Shown here one piece after another: positions 1-12,229 of a stretch of 64,000 bases of DNA. Position 1 is the stretch's first letter, and every line of letters starts with the position of its first letter. The notes under the pieces were generated by a model, which was given only the letters and a program-made list of their open reading frames with translations, was not told the DNA's origin and ran no database searches. This DNA comes from Monosporascus cannonballus (taxonomy: Eukaryota > Ascomycota > Sordariomycetes > Xylariales), in assembly GCA_004154925.1 (NCBI GenBank), contig QJNS01000001.1, forward strand, positions 496,001 to 560,000, read 5' to 3'. The position numbers and the translations under genes are program-made.

Positions 1-769
1 CGTTACCATAGGTAATAAATTACTTTTTGTAATAAACGTATTGTCAATATATAATTCCGTTTTGTTTCGTTTAAACTATTTAATAAAAAAGTTAAAAATA
101 TTTATATTTTTTTATATTAAATAATAGATGTTCGTAAAACCTCGACAAATACCGTATATTTTATTACGCAAATACACAAGTAATTATTCGCAAAATCCGC
201 TAGATTAATTTTATAAAACCGAAGAAAATCTAAAACCCTTTTTTTAAATTAAGCTTATAAAGCAAATCTCCGTTTCGAACTTTTTAAATTTTCTAAATAA
301 GAAAAAACGTTACAAAACAATTAGAAAAACTATCGCCCAATTATAAGGTTTAATTTGGTAATATTATTATAATATTAATTGATTCTTACATTTCCGGTAT
401 TTATAAACTAAGATTAATAAAGATTTATATTATTATTAACTTTGGCAGGTACTTTTTAATATTATTTACTCTAATTAACAATTATAAAATAGAGCATTTA
501 ATAAATAGCCGAAGTATGTTCGTTTTTGATATTTTCGTACTTAATAGTACGGAGCAAATAATGGAAATAAAAATTCCCTTATTTCCGATTAGCAATAATA
601 AATAATAAATAAGAAATTGTTATTCGAAATTAAAAACAAACTAGTACATACTTTGATTCTGAAAAATATAATAATATTAAAATATTTTTATATAAATATT
701 ATTTTAAAAGTTTTAGCATTTAAGGCCGGGATTTAATATTACGGTATAAATTATTTTCTTGTAGGAAAT
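1..769. repeat. Unclassified dispersed repeat R1, copy 1 (truncated)
   Basis: The stretch is very AT-rich with no open frame of note. It aligns by eye along its length with 50471-51245: both carry a TTTCGTTTAAA-like block, then AAAAAAGTTAAAAATA, and matching blocks continue to the right end. This copy is cut on the left by the window edge and on the right by the LTR at 770. A decayed minus-strand frame may be shared by both copies. The family is not recognised. Confidence 0.5.
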
Positions 770-1144
770 TGTGACGGCTAGGTGGTTTAACCAACTATTA
801 AACCTTAGTCGTACGGGTTTATGTTAGCAGAAGTATCGTAGGAATCTAAGTAATAAATATAATAACGTATTACGTCTCGTAATACCAAAGGTGCTTTAAG
901 TAACGATATTATATTACAAACTAAAGCTATTTAAACTATTGAAGTAATAAGCGTATATATTTTCATTTTTTTCACTTAATTACTTATAATTACGCAATTA
1001 ATAATGATCATAATTATTTGGAATCGCCTTTAATTACTAATAATCACTAGCTTGGCAGTGATCACTTATTACGTAATTCGAGAGATAATTCGTATAATTC
1101 TTATCTAACCATTTTTTAAAGCCGGGACTTCTCGGGTCGTAATA
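770..1144 (-). repeat. LTR of element V (reverse orientation)
   Basis: This 375-bp LTR has ends TGTGACGG and GTCGTAATA on the plus strand, matching the TG...CA family ends after C-to-T change. The R/U5 part (770-960) is nearly the same as the LTRs at 60099 and 7857. The U3 part (about 970-1120) is unique in the window and holds short inverted repeats around GATCACT. Confidence 0.8.
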
Positions 1145-1201
1145 CGATCTCCCTTTTCCCCAAATCTTGCCTTTAAGATTTCTTTTCTTTTTGTTCTTTA
1201 T

Positions 1202-1491
1202 TTGGTAAATAATCTTTTTTTATTTTTAAGTATGTCGTTTCGTATGTCCAAGATTTATCGTATTTCACGTTTTTTTACCGTTCGTTATATTAACCTTATA
1301 AAAACCTTTAACAAATTCAAGTACGAAATTATCCCTTATTTTTATTATTTTTCGAAAAACATAAAATATAAAATAATGGAAAACATTTAAAAATATAAGA
1401 AATATATTAATCGAAATCGATCTTACGATAATACCGGCGTACCATTTTTTTCTTTACAAAATATTCGTCGAAAATATTAATATCTGAAACG
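1202..1491 (+). pseudogene. Opposite-strand accessory gene of element V (aORF), 5' part
   Basis: An open frame of about 60 codons runs on the strand opposite to gag-pol, stops at a TAA near 1390, and continues in frame to 1491, where element B interrupts it. The residues NRSYDNTGVP near the end align with RGRSYDGIGIP in the same gene of element C (18162-18479). The upstream part (INLIKTFNKFKYEII) also aligns with C. This shared reading in two different U3 subfamilies supports real coding. The function is unknown. Cys positions of the better copies read as Tyr or other residues here. Confidence 0.6.
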
Positions 1492-1898
1492 TGTTATGAC
1501 CCGACAGGTTGCGGCCTCGGAAAACGGTCGCAACAGGAAAATGACTAAGCCATGTGGGTCGAGTTACGTGATGGTTCGACAGGATCGATCGTAAAGCCTA
1601 TAAAGCCAGGCTCGACAAAATCGATCGTAAAGCCCATAAAGCCAGGCTCGACAGGATCGATCGTAAAGCCCATAAAGCCAAGCTCGATAAGGACGGAAAA
1701 ATTAAGATATATACGCTTATTATTTCCATAATCCAGATAACTTTAATTTGCAATATAATATTGTTACCTAAAATACTTTTGATATTACGAAATGTAATAC
1801 GATTATTTTATTTATTATTTAAATTCCTATAATACTTTTGTTAATATGAACTTATACGATTAAGGTTTAATAATAGGTTAAACCGTAAAGCCGTTATA
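1492..1898 (+). repeat. 5' LTR of element B
   Basis: 407 bp, starting TGTTATGACC and ending GCCGTTATA, where the original terminal CA has become TA. U3 contains three 36-bp tandem units (1576-1683). The downstream part from about 1690 (ATATACGCTTATTATTTCC) is common to all chromovirus LTRs here and probably holds the transcription start and R/U5. Confidence 0.85.
1576..1683 (+). repeat. 36-bp tandem repeat (3 units) in U3
   Basis: Units lie at 1576-1611, 1612-1647 and 1648-1683, each beginning TCGACA and containing GATCGATCGTAAAGCC. They differ at only a few positions. They occupy the promoter part of the LTR and keep CpG and GC content far above the surroundings. Probably a U3 minisatellite; a regulatory role is inference. 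Confidence 0.85.
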
Positions 1899-3350
1899 CG
1901 TTGTAATTTTTTGTTTAATAATACCATTAGATTTTATATAATATTTAAAATTATTAAAATATTAATTAACGTTTAAAAAACCTTTATTTAATAATTTTAG
2001 GACCGAATTCGGAAACTGGAAAAAGAAATCCGATAAATTAAGGATACGTTATTTATCTAAATTTTTTTTGTCCGTATAAAACCTGGGAAACCGGAGCCTT
2101 ATAATAAAAAAGGTAACCATTAAATCTTTTTAATTTAGGTATAAATTTACTTTCGTTTCTTGGACCTTAATAACTTAGCGGATTAAGTTTTAATAGTAAA
2201 AGTATGCTTAACGAGAAATACGGTTAATTAATTTAAGCTGATTATAAGAAATTTTCTAAAAATAAGAAAATTGGATAAAAAAAGTTTTACTATTAAACCT
2301 TGTTATTTTATACCAATTTCGAAAATAAAATACGCGATAATTTTGGCAATCCGGACGAAAAATAATTTACGGCCTAGTAACTTTTGCAATTCCGACAAAA
2401 AGGACTTGCGTTTAAATATACCGTAACCTTTATAAGCTTTACGGCTAAGGCAAAATAAAAAAATAACGAAACCGATACCTTTATCGACATATTTTATAAA
2501 AGGTTAAAAAATAATATAAAAAATAAAATTATTCAAATTAAATAATTAATTACCTTGAATCGGTATATTATAAAAGTAATTAAAATTAATAATCGACAAT
2601 TTGAAAAATAACCAAAAAATAATATATTTTATGTTCGGGATATAATAAATTTAACCAGAGAAAAAAACGAGAGGCGTCTTTTATTTTTTACAGAACGGCG
2701 TTAGGATTTATGGAATTCGGCGTTACTTACAAACAGAACTGGAGTTAGATTAAATGCTTTAATTATAGCAAAATAGGATATAAGACTTATAAATATAAGA
2801 AACCTAAGAAACTATAATAAGATAATTGGATACCTATACCGGAAGGACAGTCCAGAAATAATTAAGAAAACGATAGCAAAACTATTAACATAAACCAAGC
2901 CAAATATATATCAAGTTTACGGCAAAAAGTCTAATAAGGATTATTACGACAAAAAATCCGATAAAAAATACGTAAAGCTAAAAAACTGGTTTAACAAATA
3001 TCGCGAATATAACAAAAAGCATTATAAAGATAATTACGCAAATATTAAAACTGGACGGAAAAAATCCGTCCCGGAAGCTTTAATCGATACGGCAGAATAT
3101 ATGCTCTATATTGTCGACGACGAGTATATCCCGATTACGAAAAATGAAAACAACGTATTTACGAACGAATTACCCGTATGTATTATAAAGGATTTAACTT
3201 TCCAAACCGTACCGGAAATAATAAAAACGATAAATAATGGTATCGATATTTTCGATTTATAGCCCCAGAAAATATTTAATAACTGGCCGAAGTAAAAACT
3301 TGGCCTAAAAAAAGTAATATCGGCAAAAAAACCCCTTTTTTATTTTTAGT
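1899..3350 (+). pseudogene. gag pseudogene, element B
   Basis: Gag forms the virus-like particle and binds RNA. The CCHC zinc knuckle is visible at 2755-2790 as CFNYSKIGYKTY: the second and last Cys read Tyr and the His reads Tyr, all G-to-A or C-to-T changes. Upstream, around 2190-2260, the capsid block matches C (12900-12960) and the gag of H. No start codon can be chosen because stops are frequent in every frame. It cannot be functional. Confidence 0.75.
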
Positions 3351-3749
3351 AATATAATTATTAAATAGAAAAGGAATTAATATAATATACGGTAAAAAAA
3401 TATTATTAGAAAATTATTACGGATTTTTATTTTTAATTGGTATTTATTATAAATCCTTATGAAAAAAAGCTATTAAAAAGAAATATGTTAGTTTATAAAA
3501 GAATTTTGGAACGATAATTAAGATAACGTATAATAAAATATAATTATAAATTTAAAAAAACAGTTTATTCGATAAAAAAAGAATTATAATAAAACAAAAA
3601 ATAATTAATATAATTTAAAAAAATAGTATGCCGATAATAACGATAAATATAATAGCTTAACGCGTTAAACGAAAGAATATAGATAAAGTTCGATAAATTC
3701 GAACAAGAAATAAATAAAAAAAGGTTATTTATAAAAAAACCGTAAGATA

Positions 3750-6700
3750 ACGAAACTTAAAGGAATTAAAGGGAATTCTTAAAAAGGGCTTTAAACGTAA
3801 CGATAGAAAACGTTAATAACCTTATTATTTTAGAAATACGAATCAGAACGTATTAATATATTATAATAGTAAATTACGGAGTTTTAAACGGGAATTATAT
3901 TATACCAAATGTAATTAATAAGTTTAAATTATTATGAAAATATAAGTTAAAATCTTATATAATGATAAATGTCGAAAGTTAAGAATTTATTTATAATAAC
4001 CGAAAAAATATAGGCGAAGTTAATTATTTCGAGATTTTTGTTTAAAGATAATATTAGATAGTTAATTTCGATATCGTTTTATTCGGGAATTACGATATAA
4101 TCTTAAGATTATCATAAATACGTTAGTACGGAATTTTAATTAATGGAAAAATTAACCAGGTAAAGTTTATTTTAGATCTTATTAATAAATAAAAAAAAGA
4201 ATTAAGATCTTAATATTCGATCGATGATAACGACGAATGCAAACATAAAATTATAACAGAAACCTTATTACCCAAAAGGACAAAACATAAAAAAAACGGG
4301 TATTAAAGAAAACTACGACGCGTTATTATTATTATTAAAGCGAAATTAAAGTAATTAAATAACGATTTAAAATAATAGTAATCTTAAGAATTAAAAGATT
4401 TCATTAATATGCCATTATTATATTATAAATATAAGCAGTATTTCAAATAGAAATTTGATACGAAATTATTAAAATATAACGAATAAAATTATAAGATAAT
4501 TTTTAAAAAAGGATTTTTAACCAAGTTTTATTCCATTTATAACCTTAATAAAAACGAATTACGTATTTTTAAAAAAATATCGGGAAATTTGGTTATAAAA
4601 AAGATAAATTCGACTTTCGAAATTATTGATAGAATATTTAATATGTTTCGTACTTAAAAAAATAGAAAATTATAATTTATAGTTAATTATCGACAACTGA
4701 ACGATATTGCAGTTAAGGATTAAATATTATTACTTTTAATTACGGAAATAAAAAACCTGTTTTACGAAGTTAAATAATTTATAGCATTTAATTATAAAAA
4801 TAAACAACCTTATTAGGATTAAAAGAATACGAATAAAAAATAACCTTTAGATCGAAATATGCATTATTTAAATACTTAATTATATTAATAGGACTTATAA
4901 ACGTACCAGCAATTTTCTAGGGAATAATAAATTACGTATTACGAAAGTACCTCGATATTTTTATCGTATACTATTTCGATAACATTCTTATCTTTTCGGA
5001 AACAAAAAAAGCATATATAGGATACGTTTAGAAATTTTTTTAATTTTATAAAATATAAGGTTATTTATTAACGCAAAGAAAATTAGTTTTATATATAGAA
5101 AATAAAATATCTGGGATATATTATTACTTTAGGATATATCAAAATAAACCTTAAAAAAATCGCTACAGTTATAGAATAGTAAACGTTAACGATAGTTAAG
5201 GAGGTATAAATATTTCTTAGATTTAGTAATTATTACAGGAAATTTATTCGAAATTTTAGCAAAATAATTATACCTTTACTGAATTTTACGAAAAAAAAAA
5301 GAATTTAAATGGACGTCCGAAACGGAAAAAGTATTCCAGAATATTAAGAATGTAATTATTAATAAGCCAGTATTAATTATATACGATTTAAACCGCCCCG
5401 TTAAATTAAAAACAGATATTTCGGATTACGCGTTAAGCGTAATAATCGGATAACAAAATAATTTAAGTAAATTATACCTTATTGCATTTTTTTCGTACAA
5501 ATTAAAAGGAACCGAATTTAATTACGGTATCCCAGATAAGGAATTTATGGCCATTATTATGGCATTTCGAATGTTTAAGCATTTCCTAAAGGGAAGTTTA
5601 TACCAGGTTAAGGTTTATACGGATTATCAAAATTTTACTCGATTTATTACGATTAGGAAAGTTACAAAACGATAATTAAAATATGCGAAAAAATTAGCAA
5701 ATTTCGACTTTATTATTATTAACAGAAAAAGTTCGAAAAATAATAAAGCAAATACTTTAAGTAAGCGACCGGATTTCGAAAAAGAATTAGTTAAAATTAA
5801 CCATATACTTTTTAATATTACCATAAAAAATATTTACATTTATGATAAATTGCAACGATTCGAGTAATACCTTTCGATATATATCAGAAAATTTAGTAGT
5901 ATAACGATAATCTCCCAGAAAACTAAAAAACAAACAAAATGCAAGTTATAAAAAAATACCAAAAGAATCTAATAAAAAAAATACGAATATTAATTACATA
6001 AATATCCAAGGTTTTATAAAATTCCAAAATGGTTTTAACGTAGATATTCCTTTCTTAAAATAAAATTAACGGTATAAAAAATTGTATAACAATATAATAT
6101 TTACGCCAGAACGAAAATACGACGATATAAACTATACGGAAAATTATAGTTATTATTAATTACAAAATAATTATGGTATTTAATTATATTTAACTTTATT
6201 ATTAAATTTCCTATGTTAAAAAATCTAGTTATAAAAATATATTATGATAGTATTTTCGTAATTGTCGACCGATTTACAAAACCTTCTTATTTTTTATTAT
6301 ATTACGAGGATATAAACGCCGAACAAATAACAATATATATTTTTTAAACATATTTTCAATTTATAGGGATTATTAATAAATATTATTTTAAATAAAGGAT
6401 TGATATTTGTATCAAAATTTTAATAAAGCTTAATGGCATAAATCGGCCTAAATTACAAATTATTTATCGTATTTAAATTATAAATAAATAAATAAATAAA
6501 ACGAATAAACCAAATTTTAAAAATTTACTTACGATATTATATTAATTACGAACAAAATAACTGGGTTCTAAAATTGCCAATCGTACAATTAATTTATAAT
6601 ACCAGTTATTACGAAAGTATTAAAATAATATTTGTGAACGCGAATTTTGGGTTTATTTTAAAAATTTACAAAACAATATGCGACGATAATCTAATTAATA

Positions 6701-7258
6701 TCAAAATAATCTTTATATTAAAACAATTACGATGATTATATTAAGAAATAAAAACAGAATTGGAATTTGTACAAAATAAAATAATTAAATATTATAATTA
6801 GAAAAATTAAAAGAATTAACTATCGAAAAGGGGAAAATAATTTTCCTTGTTACAAAAAACATTTAAACAAAACGACCCAGTAAAAAACTCGATTTTAAAT
6901 ATATCGGTCCATACAAAATTACCAAAAAATTCAGAAAATAATTATTAATTGGAATTTCCAGCAAAAGTTAAATTCTATCTAATTTCTTATGTTTTCTTAT
7001 TCGAATTAATAACAGATATAATTAAAGTATATACGGTATAAAACGATATAAAGGTAGAAAACGAATAAATGTACGAAATGGAAAAAATTTACGATACGCG
7101 GAAACAAAACGGATTTACTTAATATCTAATTAAATAGAAAAAATATCCAAATTCCGAAAACATTTGGAAACCCGCCAAAAATCTTATTAACGCCCAGCGC
7201 CTGCTGAGAAGCTTTTACCAGCGACGACGGGATTACCAAAGAAAGCTCCCCAGTCAAA
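3750..7258 (+). pseudogene. pol pseudogene, element B (protease-RT-RNase H-integrase-chromodomain)
   Basis: Order is that of Ty3/Gypsy. The RT active site is at 4969-4998 and reads YYFDNILIFS, with the second catalytic Asp changed to Asn (GAC to AAC). The integrase core reads IVDRFT at 6261-6278. The C-terminal chromodomain, about 7095-7200, reads with conserved residues KKYPNSENIWKPAKNL and then RLLRS. The frame ends at a TAA near 7258. Chromodomains target integration to methylated-histone chromatin in related elements. Many TAA/TAG codons and frame changes make it inactive. Confidence 0.85.
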
Positions 7259-7785
7259 ATTCTCGGGGATAAACCAGTTAAAGGAATTAATGGACGGCGT
7301 AAAAAGGGGAGCCTCGGTTTCCGTGCGTTCCTGTTCGTCCAGTTTATCCATTAATTAAAAACCGTAATTAATAATTTTGATTTTCTTAACGTAAAGAAAT
7401 TTTTTTAACGACGAAAACGAAAAAAGCGATTAATAATTTCGTTAATATTACGTTATTTGCATACTAAATCCTTTTTTAACTTTTGTTAAAGGCGTAAAAA
7501 CGTTTTTTCAATAATAGTTTTTTCGCAATTTAAACGATTCTTTTTTTCCCCAATACGACGTAGGAAATTAATTGGAACGCCATAACTATCGCAATGACGA
7601 CGGTTCTTAATATATTCGCTATAACGACGAATGTTTTTAATTATTTAACATTTAGTACCATTTTCGAAATAAGGCGTATATAGCATAACTTTAAAACCGA
7701 ATTTAATAATATAAGCAGCTAAGAAATCTAGGTTTTTTTTTAAATTGGGACGATTACGAGATTTGTAGTTAATAATACGATCTAT
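7187..7785 (-). pseudogene. Opposite-strand accessory gene (aORF), element B
   Basis: On the minus strand a frame at 7785-7645 includes INYKSRNRPNLKKNLDF and AAYIIKFGFKVMLY, then stops after ENGTKC. The last 54 codons (7351-7187) are fully open, starting MDKLDEQERTE and ending SAGAGR. The same two blocks occur in element F (60540-61143), separated by a similar decayed stretch. The 3' end overlaps the chromodomain end of pol on the other strand by about 70 bp. Cys residues and basic, coiled-coil-like composition are visible. Function unknown. Confidence 0.7.
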
Positions 7786-7838
7786 TATGGTGCAAAATAA
7801 TAACCTATTAGAAAAGAAAATCTTTAAGGGCAAAGATC

Positions 7839-7856
7839 CTAGAAAAAGGGAAACCG
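7839..7856 (+). promoter_or_regulatory. Polypurine tract of element B
   Basis: A purine-rich run (AGAAAAAGGGAAACCG) lies directly before the 3' LTR start at 7857. Equivalent tracts precede the 3' LTRs of C (18529-18546), G (25061-25076) and D (32719-32735). All four follow a conserved CTTAAGGGCAAGAT-like block. It would prime plus-strand DNA synthesis. Confidence 0.65.
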
Positions 7857-8227
7857 TATTACGACCCAACCCAAAATCGGCTACAAAAACGGTCGGATCT
7901 ATACAAAAGGGTTACGTAATTTGGATCTTTTTTGGCATTAAGATCCAAATGAATCCATATAAAACTAACCGAATCTAATGGCATTAGATTTATAATAACG
8001 TCGAAATCCAATAAAGATTTAATTAACTTATGAAAATATATACGTTTATTATTTCCACAGTTTAGATAGTTTTAACTTACAATAATAATTCGTTACTTAA
8101 AGCATTTTTGATATTACGGAACGAAATACGATTATTATATCTATTGCTCAGATTCCTACAATACTCCTACCAACATAAACTCGTACGAGTAAGGTTTAAT
8201 AGTTGGTTAAACTCTCTAGCCGTTATA
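7857..8227 (+). repeat. 3' LTR of element B (type III U3)
   Basis: 371 bp, beginning TATTACGACC (from TGTTACGACC) and ending GCCGTTATA. Its U3 matches the LTRs at 25077 and 60099 (GATCCAAAT and neighbouring blocks), not the 5' LTR of the same element. Length is identical to the LTR at 60099. Confidence 0.85.
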
Positions 8228-11200
8228 CCTAGATCTTATAAACTAAAATACTATTATTTCGGGTAATTCCGTCGTTGCCGGTAAAAACTCTTTAATAAAC
8301 GTTAGATATTAATAAGATTTTTGGCGGGTTCCCAGGTATTTTCGTAATCCGGGTGCTTTTTCCATTTAATTCAGTACAGGGTAAATCAGGTTTGTTTTCG
8401 TATATCGAAATTTTTCTCCATTTTATGTGCTTGTTCGTCGTCTATTTCCATATCGTCTTATGTTATATGTATTTTGATTATATCTCCTATTAATTCGCAT
8501 AAAAAAACGTAAAATATTAGATGGAATTTAGTTTTTGGTAAAAGTTCCAATTGGTAATTGCTTTTTAAGATTTTTTTGGCGATTTTATATAGACCAATAT
8601 ATTTGAAATCGAGGTTTTTTCTGGGTCGTTTTATTTAAATATTTTTAATAACGAAATAATTATGTTCTTTTTTTCGAAATTTTTTTTTTTATCTTTTTTG
8701 ATTATAATATTTGCTTATTTAATTCCGTACGAATTCTAATTTTATTTTTATTTTTTAGTATAATTATCATAATTAATTTAATCTATACATTATTTTAATA
8801 TTAATTAAACATTCGTCGGGTATTTTTTTATAAATTTGTAGGGTAAAACCAAAATTCGTATTTAAAAATATTTTTTAATGTTTTCGGAATAATAAAAATT
8901 ATAAGTTAATTAAATAATAAGAATTTATTTAACCTATGTATTTTATTCGTAATTAATGTAATATTATAAGTAAAATTTTAAAATTTGGTTTATTCGTTTT
9001 ATTTATTTATTTGGTATAGGTTTAAAAATGTTCAATAATTTATGGTTTAAGCCGGTTTACATTTTAAACTTTTGCCAAAATTTGGATACAAATATTAAAT
9101 TTTTATTTAAAATAAATTTTATTGATAATCCGTATATATTAAAAATATATTTAAAGAAAATATATGCTTTTTATTTGGCGTCCGTTTTTCTATATTATAG
9201 TAAAAAATAAAAGGTTTCGTAAATTAATCGATAATGAAAAAACTATTATTATAATATATTTCTATAATTATATTTTTTAAAATAAGAAATTTAATAATAA
9301 AATTAAATATTACTAAATATTATATTTATTTTACAAATAATAATAGGTATAACGTTACACATTGTTTTTATTAATACGATTTCGTTTTCGCATATATATT
9401 GTATTATTTTATGCCGTTTTATATCGTTAATTTTATTTTAAGAAAAAAATATATATGTTAAAGCCGTTTTAAGGTTTTGTAAATCTCTAGATTACCATAT
9501 AGCTGATATCCGTATATATTTCGTATTAGATCTTTCCGGTATTCCTTTGGAACTTATATCTTATTCATTTTTTGGTTTTTTGGGAAACCGTCTTTATACT
9601 GCTGGATCTTCTAATACATATTGCTAGGTACCGCTCGAATTGTCGCAATCTATTACGGGCGTAAATGTTCTTTTACGATAATATCGAAAATTATATAACT
9701 AACTTTAATCAATTTTTTTTGAGATTTGGTCGTTTGCTCAAGGCGTCTGCTTTATTATTCTTTAAGGTTTCCCTATGAATAATAACGGAATCGAAATTTG
9801 CCAATTTTGCCGCATAACAAAGTTATCGTTCTATAAGTTCCTTAGTCGTAGTAAACGGGTAAAATTTCGATAATCCGTATAAACCTTAACTTGGTACAGG
9901 TTTTTTTAAAGAAATACCTTAATTTTCGGAATACTATAATAATGGCCATAAATTTCTTATTTAGAGTTCCGTACTTAAGTTCGGCTCTTTTTAACTTATA
10001 TTAAAAATATAATAAGATATAATTGGTTTTAATTAATTCGTTATCCGATTATTACCTTTTATACGTAATTCGAAATATTGGTATTTAACTTAATAACGTG
10101 GTTTAAATCAGATATAATAAATACTAGCTTAATAATAATAATATCCTTAATATCCTGAGGTATTTTTTTATTTCGGGCGTCCATTTAAAGCTTTTTGCCT
10201 TTTTTATAAAATTCGTTAAAGATATAATTATTTTGCTAAAATTCCGGATAAACTTTCTATAATAACTAGAGAATCAAAAAAATGCTTATACCTTTTTAAC
10301 TATGGTTAACGTCTACCATTTTATAATTATAACGATTTTCTTAAAGTCTATCTTAATATGTTCTAAAGTAATAATATATTTTAGATATTCCATTTCCTAT
10401 ACGTAAAACCAACTTTTTTCCGCGTTAATAAATAACTTTAGGTCCTATAAAACTTAAGAAACTTTATAAACGTATCCTATATATATTTTTTCTCTTTTTG
10501 AAAAAATAAAACTATCGTCAAGATAACAAATAAGGAATATATCGAAATATTCTTACTATACATAATTTACCATCCGTTAAAAAATTGCTAATACGTTCGT
10601 AAATCTTATTAATATAACTAAATACTTAAATAGTTCGTATTTTATTCAAGAGTCTGTTTTTTATTCGTATCCTTTCTTAATTTTAATAAAATTATATCCA
10701 TGTTTAAGATCGAATATTATAAACTATTTGGCTCCGTAAAATCGGTCCTTTATTTTTGTAATTAGAAATAATAATATTTAATTTTTATTAATAATGTCGT
10801 TCAATTATCGATAATTAACCATAAATCGTAACTTCCCATTTTTCTTAAAAACGAAAAACATAAGATATTTTACTAATAATTTCAAAATTAAGATTTATTG
10901 TTTTTATAATCGATTTTTCAGGTATTTTCTAAAAATACGTAATTCGTTTTCGCTAAGGCTATAAATAAGGTTAAACTTCGTCGAAAATCCTTTTTTAAAA
11001 ATTATCTTATGATTTTATTTACTATATTTTAATAATTTCATATCAAGCTCCTTTCTAAAAAGCTGCTTATATTTGTAATACTATGGTAATATATTAATTA
11101 AACTCTCTAACTTTTACAATTACTGTTTTAAGTCGTTATTTAATTGCTTTAATTTCGCTGTAATAATAATAACGATACGTTATATTTTTCTTTGATACCC

Positions 11201-12224
11201 GTTTTCTTTTTTATATTTTGTCCTTTTAAGTAATAAGGTTTTTATCGTATTCTTATACCTATATTCGTCGCCATTTTCGATCGAATATTAAAATCTTAAT
11301 TTTCTTTATTTTTATTTATTAATAAGATAAAAGGCGAACCTTACTTAAATAATCCTTTTATTAATTAAAACTTTATATTAATATATCTACAACTTTCCTA
11401 AGATTAGATCGTAATTCCCAAATAAAACGATATCGAAATTAATTATTTAATATTATTTTTCAACAAAAATCTCGAAATAATCAATTTCGCATATAAATCT
11501 TTCGTTATCGTAAACAAATCCCTAACTTTTGGTATTCGTCGCTATATAAGGTTTTAATTTGAATTTCTATAATAATTTAAGCTTATTAATCATATCTGAT
11601 GTAATATAATTTCCGCCCAGATCTTTGTAATCTATTATTACGGTATATTAATACGTTACGATTCGTATATCCAAAATAATAAGGTTATTAACGGTTCCCA
11701 TCGTTGCGTTATAAAGCCTTTTTTCAAAATTCTTTTTAACTTCTGTAGGTTTCTTTATTTTGCAGCTTTTTTACAGGTAATTCTTTTTGATTCCTTTTCT
11801 AATTCGTTAAGCCTTATTTATATTTCTAAATATAATTCGTTAAATTGTTGCATTTATCGTTATTACCAGCGTACCAATCCTTTAAACTGTATTAATTATT
11901 CTTAATTTTATTATAATTGCTTTTCTTATTAAGTAAAATATTTTTTATAATATCGACCGTATTTTATTATACGTTATTTTAATTCTTCCTTTAAAGCTTT
12001 ACTTATAAATTAATATATTTTTTCTTTAATCACCTTTTTTTCGTTAATGTTTATAATAAATACCCATTAAAAATAAATATTTGTAAAAGTTTTTAAATAG
12101 TATTTTTTCTTATATACTGGATTAACCTTTTTTCCGTTTAAAAATTATATTCTTAATAATAACAAAAAGGGTTTTCCTACAAGAATTATTTTCTTTCGGG
12201 CCAGTTTTTTATTCCGGCTAATTA
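8228..12224 (-). pseudogene. pol pseudogene, element A
   Basis: On the minus strand it runs from the protease side (about 11900) through RT, RNase H and integrase to the chromodomain end near 8300. The RT catalytic pair is still Asp-Asp (codons at 10519-10514, in a YLDDSFIFS context), unlike elements B and C. Stops are frequent in all frames. Conserved integrase and chromodomain blocks align base for base with C and E in reverse. Confidence 0.8.
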
Positions 12225-12229
12225 CTAAA
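12225..12229. repeat. Target-site duplication CTAAA of element C (partner 18900-18904)
   Basis: CTAAA lies directly before the 5' LTR TG at 12230 and directly after the 3' LTR end at 18899. Five bases is the normal duplication for Ty3/Gypsy integrases. It fixes both element borders exactly. Confidence 0.9.

Larger units (their letters stand above)
770..1491 (-). mobile_element. 3' end of a minus-strand Ty3/Gypsy chromovirus (element V)
   Basis: On the plus strand this reads as a reverse-complemented LTR beginning TGTGACGG, followed by the opposite-strand gene typical of the 3' region of these elements. The rest of the body is missing because the plus-strand LTR at 1492 begins here. The U3 differs from every other LTR in the window, so this is its own subfamily. 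The 5 bases before it are GAAAT; no matching partner was found. Confidence 0.75.
1492..8227 (+). mobile_element. Chimeric Ty3/Gypsy chromovirus (element B) with mismatched LTRs
   Basis: It is 6,736 bp with gag, pol, chromodomain, opposite-strand gene and LTRs in the expected order. The 5' LTR (407 bp) and 3' LTR (371 bp) share R/U5 but have unrelated U3s. The flanking pentamers differ (AAACG left, CCTAG right). The left flank is element V and the right flank is element A, cut at an internal point. The simplest reading is recombination between two co-oriented elements with loss of the DNA between them. All frames carry many stops. Confidence 0.8.

Noticed and set aside
734..742. TAATATTAC as a viral origin elsewhere in the window
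   Set aside because: The nonamer occurs by chance in this AT-rich DNA (for example here and near 7445). Only the pair at 35838 and 46638 flanks an insert and has matching hairpin arms.
1576..1683. CRISPR-like array
   Set aside because: The units are contiguous without unique spacers and sit in an LTR U3.
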